From: UBA5018 sp044375975
GTDB taxonomy: Bacteria; Cyanobacteriota; Cyanobacteriia; PCC-6307; Cyanobiaceae
Assembly (NCBI GenBank): GCA_044375975.1
Contig: JBILLQ010000007.1
Span: forward strand, 1-64,000
Length of the DNA stretch: 64,000 nucleotides
Direction: 5' to 3'
Position 1 is the stretch's first letter; every line of letters begins with the position of its first letter. Shown here piece by piece: positions 44,923-52,692 of this stretch. Made by a program: the position numbers and the translations under genes. The notes beneath the pieces were generated by a model. It was not told the DNA's origin. It saw only the letters and a program-made list of their open reading frames with translations, and searched no databases.

Positions 44923-45870
44923 GTGGTAAGGGCCACCGCCGCTGCTGGCGGCGATTGGTCAGGGTCGCTTTGGCCGCCATTGGAGACGCCCATTTCGATT
45001 CGCCAATTCCCTTTCCCGCTGCCCCCCCTATGGCTCACGCGGCCATTTCTGACCCGGCTAATTCTGAGTCAGCTAATTCTGACTCCCTTGATGCTGGCGC
45101 CCGCGTCGCTGGGCCAGGCGTCCGCAGTTGGGCCCCCAGCGGCCAGCTACGGCAGCGGTGAGCCCAGTAGCGGGCCTGATACCGGGGGGGCCAGCGCAGC
45201 TGGCGGCGCCGGGGCATCGGCATTGCCCTCGGGGGGCAGCCAGGAGCGCAGCATTGGCCCCTATGCCCTCACCCCGCGCCGCAGGGCTCTGCTGGCCACC
45301 ATCCGCTACGCGGAAGGCACTTGGACCAACGGCAGTGCCAGGGGCTATCAGCTCCTCTACGGCGGCGGCCACTTTTCCAGCCTGAGCCGCCATCCGCAAA
45401 TCACGGTGCGGCGCCGCTATGTGAGTGCCGCCGCCGGTGCCTATCAATTCCTGCCGCCCACCTGGAACCGGGTGGCGCGCCGCCTGGGGCTACGCGATTT
45501 CGGTCCCCGCAATCAAGACATGGCCGCCCTCTACCTGGTGGAGCGGCGGGGCGTGCTGGCCACCCTCGATCGCGAGGGCCTCAACGGCAGGGTGCTCGAT
45601 CGCCTGGCCCGTGAATGGTCCTCCCTGCCCAACCGCCAGGGCGCCAGCGTCTACGGCCAACCGGTGAAGACCGCCCAGGAGCTGCAACAGTTTTATGCCA
45701 GCAGCTTGCAGAGGGCCATCAGCCAGCCAGACTCCATTGGCCAGCCAACAGCCATTGGCCAGCCAACAGCCATCGGCCAGCCAAAGGCCATCAGTCAGCC
45801 AGAAGCCAATGGCCAGCCAGAATCGATTGGCCAGCCAAAGGCCACCGGCCAGCCAGACTCCATTGGCTAG
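44923..45870 (+). CDS. GH104-like muramidase with QPxxIG repeat tail
   Basis: 315 residues. Signal-like helix (PFLTRLILSQLILTPLMLAPASLGQASA), then a catalytic domain (about 100-260) that follows lambda-endolysin-type GH104 enzymes: LLATIRYAEGT with the catalytic Glu, GYQLLYGGGHFSSLSRHPQ, SAAAGAYQFLPPTWNRVARRLGL, NQDMAALYLVERRG. It would cleave peptidoglycan glycan strands in the periplasm. The C-terminus is a run of QPxxIG hexapeptides from an 18-bp repeat. The start used is GTG; the exact start is unsure. Confidence 0.82.
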   Translation: MVRATAAAGGDWSGSLWPPLETPISIRQFPFPLPPLWLTRPFLTRLILSQLILTPLMLAPASLGQASAVGPPAASYGSGEPSSGPDTGGASAAGGAGASALPSGGSQERSIGPYALTPRRRALLATIRYAEGTWTNGSARGYQLLYGGGHFSSLSRHPQITVRRRYVSAAAGAYQFLPPTWNRVARRLGLRDFGPRNQDMAALYLVERRGVLATLDREGLNGRVLDRLAREWSSLPNRQGASVYGQPVKTAQELQQFYASSLQRAISQPDSIGQPTAIGQPTAIGQPKAISQPEANGQPESIGQPKATGQPDSIG

Positions 45871-45933
45871 CCAGAGGCCATCCAGCCAGACGCCATCGAC
45901 CAGCTAGAGGTGAGCCCCGAGGCCACTGGCTGA
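45716..45933 (+). repeat. 18-bp tandem repeat at the muramidase 3' end, running past the stop codon
   Basis: About eight units of CAGCCAGACTCCATTGGC type encode QPxxIG. In the next unit the CAG is TAG (45868-45870), which ends the protein, but the repeat pattern and open frame continue to a TGA at 45931. Confidence 0.8.
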
Positions 45934-45990
45934 GCTGCATCGGCCAGGCTGACAGCCCCGCCAGAGGATCCAGGGGCAGCCCAGCCCGGC

Positions 45991-46422
45991 TCAAGGTTCT
46001 CGGTAGATCACTCGACCGGCCGGATCATTGGCCACATCGAGCAACTCTGCTCTCAGCATCCGATCGATCTCGGAGCGCAGCCGCTTACTGCCCAAGGCCG
46101 GATCGGGCACCGCCAACAGGGCGTCGTTGATGGTGAAGCCAGCGCTACCGCTGTTGCGGGCCAGCAGCAGCAGTTGGCGCTCCAGGCTGCCCTGCTGCCG
46201 TTCGGCCTGCAGCACCAACTCCGGAATGTTGAACAGGTCGATGATCTGGCCGATCCATAGCCAACCAAATGTGATCAGCCACAGGCAACCGCTGATCCGC
46301 TTGCCGTTGTAAAAGCGGTGCAGGCCACATATCCCCACCAGGCCCAGGCACCAGAACAGATAACTGATTACCAGCCGCGGCCGGGGCCAGTGGAAAGCGG
46401 TGAATGGGGAATTGGTAGCCAC
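45991..46422 (-). CDS. TM2 domain protein
   Basis: 143 residues. TM2 domain at about 15-65: SYLFWCLGLVGICGLHRFYNGKRISGCLWLITFGWLWIGQIIDLF, two helices around the GLHRFYNGK turn. The soluble C-terminal part may be a small winged-helix-like domain (TINDALLAVPDPALGSKRLRSEIDRMLRAELLDV). Often found beside DUF2605 in cyanobacteria, as here (21-bp spacing, same strand). Function unknown. Confidence 0.88.
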   Translation of the reverse strand: MATNSPFTAFHWPRPRLVISYLFWCLGLVGICGLHRFYNGKRISGCLWLITFGWLWIGQIIDLFNIPELVLQAERQQGSLERQLLLLARNSGSAGFTINDALLAVPDPALGSKRLRSEIDRMLRAELLDVANDPAGRVIYREP

Positions 46423-46443
46423 CGGAGAGCGGTTGTGGGTTGC

Positions 46444-46845
46444 TTAGGAATCGGCCAGGGGTTTCGGCATCGGCATCGCCCCAGCCGGCGCCAGCGGTTC
46501 ATCTGCATCCGGAAGTCTTACGCCAGCTCGGCGCAGGGCGGCTGAAAGGTTCCAGATTTTGAGCACCAGCCGATGCCAGGGGGCCATGGTGGTCAGCTCC
46601 AGGGCCATCGGGCCAGGGATGGCCTGGCGCAGGCTGGTGGCGGCCAGCAGTTCGCGGCGGGCCTGGTTCAACTCCTGGTCCAACAGCTGCCGCTGCTCAG
46701 GCGGCATCACCAGGTCGGGGCAGAGGGCCAGCAACTTCTCACCCCGTTCGAACCAAAAACGGAAATCGCCCAGCAGGGAATTAAGTAGCTGCTCCAACAG
46801 CTCGTCGGCCGCAGCGGAGGGGGGAAAGGGGTCGACCATGGCCAC
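46444..46845 (-). CDS. DUF2605 family protein
   Basis: 133 residues. Family-type sequence ELLEQLLNSLLGDFRFWFERGEKLLALCPDLVMPPEQRQLLDQ, then QARRELLAATSLRQAIPGPMALE. Cyanobacterial helical protein of unknown role, paired with the downstream TM2 gene. Divergent from thrS. Confidence 0.85.
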   Translation of the reverse strand: MAMVDPFPPSAAADELLEQLLNSLLGDFRFWFERGEKLLALCPDLVMPPEQRQLLDQELNQARRELLAATSLRQAIPGPMALELTTMAPWHRLVLKIWNLSAALRRAGVRLPDADEPLAPAGAMPMPKPLADS

Positions 46846-46911
46846 AGCCTAGGGAGCCAGCCTAGGAACCCTGGGTAGGATCGGCCCTTGCCCTTGCCGC
46901 AGCTGGGATCC

Positions 46912-48729
46912 GTGACTGTCTCCGCAACCGCTGCCGTCGAAACTCCGCCGGTTGCCCTGCCCAAAACCAGCGAGTGCGAGCAGCTACTCAAAATTCGCCA
47001 CTCGATGAGCCACGTGTTGGCGATGGCGGTGCAAAAGCTATTTCCCAAGGCCCAGGTGACGATTGGCCCCTGGACGGAAACGGGCTTCTATTACGACTTT
47101 GACAACCCCGAACCGTTCACGGAAGCCGATCTCAAGGCGATTCAGAAGGAGATGGGCAAAATTATTGGCCGCCGCCTGCCCCTGGAGCGCCTGGTGGTGA
47201 CCCGCGCTGAGGCCGAGCAAAAGATCAAGGCCCAGAACGAACCATACAAGCTGGAAATCCTGGCCGGATTGCAGGAACCAATCACCCTCTATACGCTCGG
47301 CGATCAGTGGTGGGACCTCTGCGCCGGGCCCCATGTGGCCAACACCAGTGAGCTGAATGCCAAGGCCTTTGAGCTGGAAAGTGTCGCCGGTGCCTACTGG
47401 CGTGGTGATGAGACCAAGCCCCAGCTGCAGCGCATCTATGGCACCGCCTGGCAGACCCCAGAGCAGCTGGCCGAATACAAGCACCGCAAAGCAGAAGCCC
47501 TGCGCCGGGACCACCGCCGCCTGGGCAGCGATCTAAATCTGTTTTCGATAGAAGATGAGGCCGGTGCCGGCCTGGTTTTCTGGCATCCCCGCGGCGCCCG
47601 CATGCGGTTGCTGATCGAGGACTTCTGGCGGGAGGCCCACTTTGCCGCCGGCTATGAGCTGCTTTATACACCCCACGTGGCCGATATTAGCCTGTGGCAA
47701 ACATCGGGTCACCTGGATTTCTATCGCGAGAGCATGTTTGGGCCGATGAAGGTGGATGAGCGGGAATACCAGCTTAAGCCGATGAACTGTCCCTTTCATG
47801 TACTCACTTATGCTAATACGCTGCGCAGCTATCGGGAGTTGCCGATTCGCTGGGCCGAGTTGGGCACCGTCTATCGCTACGAGCGCCCCGGGGTGATGCA
47901 TGGCCTGATGCGAGTGCGGGGCTTCACCCAAGACGACGCCCACGTGTTCTGCCTGCCGGAACAGATCGGTGACGAAATTTTGCAGGTGCTAGACCTCACC
48001 GAAAAAATATTGAGCAGTTTTGATTTTTGCAACTACGAGATCAATCTCTCCACCAGGCCCGAGAAGTCAATTGGCGATGATGCAGTTTGGGAGCTGGCCA
48101 CCAACGGTCTAAATGAGGCGCTGGATCGCAAGGGTTGGTCTTACAAAATTGATGCCGGCGGTGGCGCTTTCTATGGCCCCAAGATCGATCTCAAGATTGA
48201 AGATGCCATTGGCCGCATGTGGCAGTGTTCGACAATCCAGCTAGATTTTAATCTGCCCGAGCGTTTTGATTTGCATTACGTGGCCGCCGATGGTTCCCGG
48301 CAGCGGCCAATTATGATCCATCGGGCAATTTTTGGTTCGCTGGAGCGATTTTTCGGCATCATGACCGAGAACTACGCCGGTGATTTCCCCTTCTGGCTAG
48401 CCGCTGAACAGATCCGGCTGCTGCCGGTCACCGATGAGGTGCGTTCCTATGCGGAAAACGTATTAAGCCAACTCAAGCAGGCCGGCATCAGGGCCAGCAT
48501 CGATCAATCTGGCGATCGGCTCGGCAAAATGATTCGCAATGGCGAGCAGATGAAAATTCCGGTTTTGGCTGTGATTGGGCTCAAGGAAGTTGAACTAAAT
48601 AGCTTGAGTCTGCGCAGTCGCCGCGAAGGGGATCTGGGCAGCGTCTCCGTCGATCAGTTGTTGGTGGCTGCTATCAGCGCCAATCGAGATCGGCAGGCTG
48701 GCCTCGGCCTCAGCCGCCCTGCCTCCTAA
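46912..48729 (+). CDS. thrS: Threonyl-tRNA synthetase
   Basis: 605 residues. Lacks the N-terminal TGS domain and begins directly with the editing region (IRHSMSHVLAMAVQKLFPKA, HxxxH type), as is usual in this cyanobacterial form; the class II catalytic core shows motif 1-3 sequences (MNCPFHVLTYANTLRSYREL, RYERPGVMHGLMRVRGFTQDDAH, HRAIFGSLERF), and the anticodon domain is at the end. GTG at 46912 preferred over TTG at 46888. Confidence 0.96.
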   Translation: MTVSATAAVETPPVALPKTSECEQLLKIRHSMSHVLAMAVQKLFPKAQVTIGPWTETGFYYDFDNPEPFTEADLKAIQKEMGKIIGRRLPLERLVVTRAEAEQKIKAQNEPYKLEILAGLQEPITLYTLGDQWWDLCAGPHVANTSELNAKAFELESVAGAYWRGDETKPQLQRIYGTAWQTPEQLAEYKHRKAEALRRDHRRLGSDLNLFSIEDEAGAGLVFWHPRGARMRLLIEDFWREAHFAAGYELLYTPHVADISLWQTSGHLDFYRESMFGPMKVDEREYQLKPMNCPFHVLTYANTLRSYRELPIRWAELGTVYRYERPGVMHGLMRVRGFTQDDAHVFCLPEQIGDEILQVLDLTEKILSSFDFCNYEINLSTRPEKSIGDDAVWELATNGLNEALDRKGWSYKIDAGGGAFYGPKIDLKIEDAIGRMWQCSTIQLDFNLPERFDLHYVAADGSRQRPIMIHRAIFGSLERFFGIMTENYAGDFPFWLAAEQIRLLPVTDEVRSYAENVLSQLKQAGIRASIDQSGDRLGKMIRNGEQMKIPVLAVIGLKEVELNSLSLRSRREGDLGSVSVDQLLVAAISANRDRQAGLGLSRPAS

Positions 48730-48778
48730 GCCCCACCCCTGCCCCCACCCCTACCCCCACCCGCGCATCTACACCGCG

Positions 48779-49774
48779 ATGACCACCCTGCTGGCCGGCG
48801 ATATCGGCGGCACCAAGACCCTGCTGTCCCTCTATGGCCTTGGACCGGATAACCAGCTCAACTTGATCCACAGCCAGCGCTATCGCTCGGCTGACTGGGA
48901 CAGCCTGGAGCCAATGCTGCAGGCATTTCTGGCCGATACGGCCGATCGGGCCGAGCGGCCCGCCGCCGCCTGTTTCGCCGTGGCCGGGCCGGTGCAGCAC
49001 GGCCGGGCCAGGCTTACCAACCTGCCCTGGCAATTGGAGGAAAAGGCCCTGGCGGCGGCCACCGGCATCGCCGCCCTGGAACTGGTAAACGACTTCGCTG
49101 TGCTCATCTACGGGCTGCCCCAGCTCGGCAGCGATCAGCAGGCGCTGATCAAGCCAGGCAGGGCGGAAGCCGACCAACCGCTGCTGGTGCTGGGGGCCGG
49201 CACCGGACTCGGGGTGGCCTGGGGCTTGCCGGGTGCCCAAGGGCTGCAGGCCCTGGCCAGTGAGGCGGCCCACGGCGAATTTGCTCCCCGCAGCGCCGCT
49301 GAATGGGAGCTGAAGCAGTGGCTGAAGGCCGATTTGGCGATCGAGCGGCTGTCGATCGAGCGGGTGGTGAGTGGCACGGGACTGGGCCACGTGACCCGCT
49401 GGCTGCTGGCCTGCCACCACCCCGCTGGCGATCACCCCCTGGCCAAAGTGAGTGGCGATCTGCCCTCAGCTGTAGCCGCCGCCGCCGCCGCCGGCGATCC
49501 GTTGGGCCAGGAGGCCTTGGCTTTGTGGCTGGCGGCCTACGGCAGCGTCACCGGCGATTTGGCCCTGGCTTCCCTCAGTCGGGGCGGCATCTGGTTGGCG
49601 GGCGGCACGGCTGGCAAATTGCTGGATTCCCTGCGCAGCCCTGCCTTTCTGGAGGCCTTTGCCGCCAAGGGCAGGCTGCAGGCGGTGCTCGATCCGATGC
49701 CGATCATGGCGGTGATCGATCCGGCGATTGGCCCCTTCAGTGCCGCCTGCCGGGCTCGCATGCTGATGAGCTGA
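48779..49774 (+). CDS. glk: Glucokinase
   Basis: 331 residues. ATP-site motif LLAGDIGGTKT at the N-terminus, sugar-site segment ELVNDFAVLIYGLPQL, and GAGTGLGVAWG. It phosphorylates glucose to glucose-6-phosphate in the cytoplasm. Preceded by a CCCCCACCCCTA-type short repeat. Same-strand run thrS-glk-thrB-ndhD. Confidence 0.94.
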   Translation: MTTLLAGDIGGTKTLLSLYGLGPDNQLNLIHSQRYRSADWDSLEPMLQAFLADTADRAERPAAACFAVAGPVQHGRARLTNLPWQLEEKALAAATGIAALELVNDFAVLIYGLPQLGSDQQALIKPGRAEADQPLLVLGAGTGLGVAWGLPGAQGLQALASEAAHGEFAPRSAAEWELKQWLKADLAIERLSIERVVSGTGLGHVTRWLLACHHPAGDHPLAKVSGDLPSAVAAAAAAGDPLGQEALALWLAAYGSVTGDLALASLSRGGIWLAGGTAGKLLDSLRSPAFLEAFAAKGRLQAVLDPMPIMAVIDPAIGPFSAACRARMLMS

Positions 49775-49801
49775 GACACTGGGACCAGAAGAGATGTTGT
49801 G

Positions 49802-50749
49802 ATGGTGCGTCCCCGCGTCGGGCAAGGGGTTGAGGTGCATGTGCCTGCCACAACTGCCAACCTGGGTCCAGGTTTCGATTGCCTCGGCAGCGCCCTGCAG
49901 CTCGACAATGTGTTTGAACTGCGCTGTTTAGAGGGGGGCAGTGAGCTCTTCGAGCTGATCATTGAGGGCAGTGAAGGGGCTCACCTGCGTGGCGGGCCCG
50001 ATAATTTGGTCTACCGCTCAGCCCAGCGGGTTTGGAAGGAAGCCGGTGAGGAACCGGTGGGCATTGAGGCTCGGGTGCGGCTGGCGGTGCCGCCGGCTCG
50101 GGGTCTGGGCAGTAGCGCCACCGCCATCGTGGCTGGCTTGATTGGTGCCAATGCCCTGGTGGGGGAGCCGCTCAGCAAGGAGAAGTTGCTGGAATTGGCT
50201 ATCGACATCGAGGGCCATCCCGACAACGTGGTGCCCTCCTTGGTCGGTGGGCTGTGCATGACCGCCAAGGCCGCCTCCCACCGCTGGCGGGTGGTGCGTT
50301 GCGAGTGGTCCCCGAAGGTGGTGCCTGTGGTGGCGATCCCGGCGATCCGGCTCACCACCAGCGAGGCGAGGCGGGCCATTCCCAAGCAAATTCCGATTGG
50401 CGATGCGGTGATCAATCTCGGCTCGATCACCCTCCTATTGCAAGGACTGCGCACTGGCAACGGCGATCTGATTCACGACGGCATGCACGACCGGCTGCAT
50501 GAGCCCTACCGCTGGGGACTGATCATCGGTGGCCACCAGGTGCGGCAGGCCGCTTTGGAGGCCGGCGCCTGGGGCTGCGTGATCAGCGGCGCCGGGCCCA
50601 GCCTGCTGGCCCTGGGGCCGCCAGAGGTGGCCGAGGCGGTTAGCAAGGCGATGGTGCGGGCCTGGCATAAGGCTGGCGTGGAGTCGCGGGCAGAGGTGTT
50701 GCAGGTGCAGCACGAGGGAAGCCGCTGGCAGCCGCTTCCAGACCTTTAA
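49802..50749 (+). CDS. thrB: Homoserine kinase
   Basis: 315 residues, GHMP kinase family: VPATTANLGPGFDCLGSALQ near the N-terminus and PPARGLGSSATAIVAGLIGAN for ATP binding; the EGHPDNVVPSLVGG segment is typical. It phosphorylates homoserine on the way to threonine. ATG at 49802 follows AGAGATG; GTG one codon earlier is possible. Confidence 0.96.
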   Translation: MVRPRVGQGVEVHVPATTANLGPGFDCLGSALQLDNVFELRCLEGGSELFELIIEGSEGAHLRGGPDNLVYRSAQRVWKEAGEEPVGIEARVRLAVPPARGLGSSATAIVAGLIGANALVGEPLSKEKLLELAIDIEGHPDNVVPSLVGGLCMTAKAASHRWRVVRCEWSPKVVPVVAIPAIRLTTSEARRAIPKQIPIGDAVINLGSITLLLQGLRTGNGDLIHDGMHDRLHEPYRWGLIIGGHQVRQAALEAGAWGCVISGAGPSLLALGPPEVAEAVSKAMVRAWHKAGVESRAEVLQVQHEGSRWQPLPDL

Positions 50750-50921
50750 AGCACTGGCACTCTTAAAGCAAGGGCCCCTGAAACCATCGGCACCTGAAAC
50801 CATGGAGCGACTTGGGCAATTGCCAAGGCAAGCTCCCAGTCGGCAGTGATATGCGCTGAGTATTTTTGCCTAGGCCTAGGCCTTCCGCTGATAGATTGGA
50901 AAGCATCGGCTTTTTCCTGTG

Positions 50922-52487
50922 ATGGACGCAACCTTGCCCCTGTCGGCCGCGTCCTCCGCCTTCCCTTGGCTGAGCCTGATCACGCTGCTGCCAGCGGCAT
51001 TTTCGCTGGTAATGCCGCTGTTGCCAGGCGATGGCACCGATCCGCGCTGGCCGCGCACGATCGCCCTGGGGGTGCTGTTCGCGGATCTGGTGTTGATGTT
51101 GGTGGCCTTTAGCCGCCACTTCGACGGTCAGCTCAGCGAGCTGCAGTTGGTGGAGCGGCTCAGCTGGCTCCCTTCCCTGGGGCTGGAGTGGTCCCTGGCG
51201 GCCGATGGGCTATCGGCACCGCTGGTTTTGTTATCTGGTCTGGTTACCCTGCTGTCGGTTGCCGCCAGTTGGAATGTCAATCCCAAGACCAAGCTCTATT
51301 TTGGTCTACTGCTGGTACAGGCTTCGGCCCAGTCATTAGTTTTTCTTTCCCAAGATTTCTTACTTTTTTTCCTGGCCTGGGAACTGGAATTGGTACCAGT
51401 CTATCTGTTGATTGCCATTTGGGGCGGTCAACAACGTCAATACGCAGCCACAAAATTCATTCTTTATACCGCTACAGCTTCGTTGTTAATCCTGATCAGC
51501 GGCTTGGCTTTAGCCCTATCTGGCGATCAATTCACCCTCAACCTCACGGAGCTGGCGGCTCGATCCCCTGGCGGTAGCTTCGGGTTGCTTTGTTATTTGG
51601 GATTTTTGATCGGCTTTGGCGTAAAATTGCCGATTTTTCCCTTGCATACCTGGTTAGCCGATGCCCATGGAGAGGCGAATGCACCGGTATCAATGCTGCT
51701 TGCTGGTGTGCTTTTGAAGATGGGGGGCTATGCCCTGCTCAGGTTTAATGTGCAGATGTTGCCGGAAGCCCATTTGATTATGGCGCCTGCGCTGATAGTT
51801 CTGGGAATTGTAAATATTGTTTACGGCGCACTTAATGCCTTTGCCCAGGACAACGTCAAGCGTCGCATCGCTTGCAGTTCAGTTAGTCATATGGGTTTTG
51901 TGCTGCTGGGCATCGGCGCCATAGATGCCCTGGGAATTAGTGGTGCCATGTTGCAAATGATCAGCCATGGTTTGATTGCAGCGGCAATGTTTTTTATCAC
52001 TGGAGTCTTCTACGAACGCACCAAAACCCTATCTATTCCCAACATGGGCGGCTTAGCCAAGGCTCTGCCGATTACCTTTGCCTTTTTTCTTGCCAGTTCC
52101 CTGGCTTCCTTGGCCCTGCCAGGCATGAGTGGATTTGTTAGTGAGATCACAGTTTTTCTGGGGATCACCCAGAGTGAACAGTTTACGATTGGTTTTAGAG
52201 TGATCACGATCGTGCTAGCCGCTATCGGACTTGTGCTGACACCTGTGTATTTGCTTAGTCTTTGCCGCAGGGTGTTCTTTGGCCCTCGTATTCCAGCCAT
52301 GGCAGTGGTGGGAGACATGAAGCCTCGCGAACTGTTTATTGGCCTCACCCTGCTGGTGCCAACCTTGATTATTGGCTTCTGGCCTCGGGTGGCGATCGAT
52401 GTTTATGAAGCGAGCACCGATGCCCTGGCTCGAAATTTAGAGAGTGTTTCCCTACTAGCCAGTACTATAAGTTTGCCTTTCGGATGA
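50922..52487 (+). CDS. ndhD: NAD(P)H-quinone oxidoreductase subunit 4 (NDH-1 proton-pumping subunit)
   Basis: 521 residues, 14 predicted helices. The conserved Glu in FFLAWELELVPVYLLIAIWGG, HTWLADAHGEANAPVSMLLAGVLLKMGGYALLR and CSSVSHMGFVLLG identify the NdhD/NuoM subunit. It works in the thylakoid NDH-1 complex in respiration and cyclic electron flow. Which NDH-1 form (D1/D2 or the CO2-uptake D3/D4) cannot be fixed by eye, though the absence of ndhF3 and cup genes here favours D1/D2. Confidence 0.95.
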   Translation: MDATLPLSAASSAFPWLSLITLLPAAFSLVMPLLPGDGTDPRWPRTIALGVLFADLVLMLVAFSRHFDGQLSELQLVERLSWLPSLGLEWSLAADGLSAPLVLLSGLVTLLSVAASWNVNPKTKLYFGLLLVQASAQSLVFLSQDFLLFFLAWELELVPVYLLIAIWGGQQRQYAATKFILYTATASLLILISGLALALSGDQFTLNLTELAARSPGGSFGLLCYLGFLIGFGVKLPIFPLHTWLADAHGEANAPVSMLLAGVLLKMGGYALLRFNVQMLPEAHLIMAPALIVLGIVNIVYGALNAFAQDNVKRRIACSSVSHMGFVLLGIGAIDALGISGAMLQMISHGLIAAAMFFITGVFYERTKTLSIPNMGGLAKALPITFAFFLASSLASLALPGMSGFVSEITVFLGITQSEQFTIGFRVITIVLAAIGLVLTPVYLLSLCRRVFFGPRIPAMAVVGDMKPRELFIGLTLLVPTLIIGFWPRVAIDVYEASTDALARNLESVSLLASTISLPFG

Positions 52488-52692
52488 GTTCTTGTATTAG
52501 CTCTGCTGAGCTCTAGTCTGAGCTTCTATATGAGTTTTAATCTGGGCTTTCATCTGGGCTTTCACCACGGCTTTAAGTTCTCCAGTTAGCTGGCTACCTT
52601 CCTCGACAAGTCTATACAGGATTGCTGAATTTTCGAATTTGTCTTAGATCGTCCAGATTAATCTCAAGATCTACCCCTCTTTTTTGGATAAA
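52488..52692. repeat. Degenerate repeat spacer between ndhD and prlC
   Basis: Imperfect units such as GAGTTTTAATCTGGGCTTTCATCTGGGCTTTC fill the first part. Nothing else was recognised. Confidence 0.5.
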
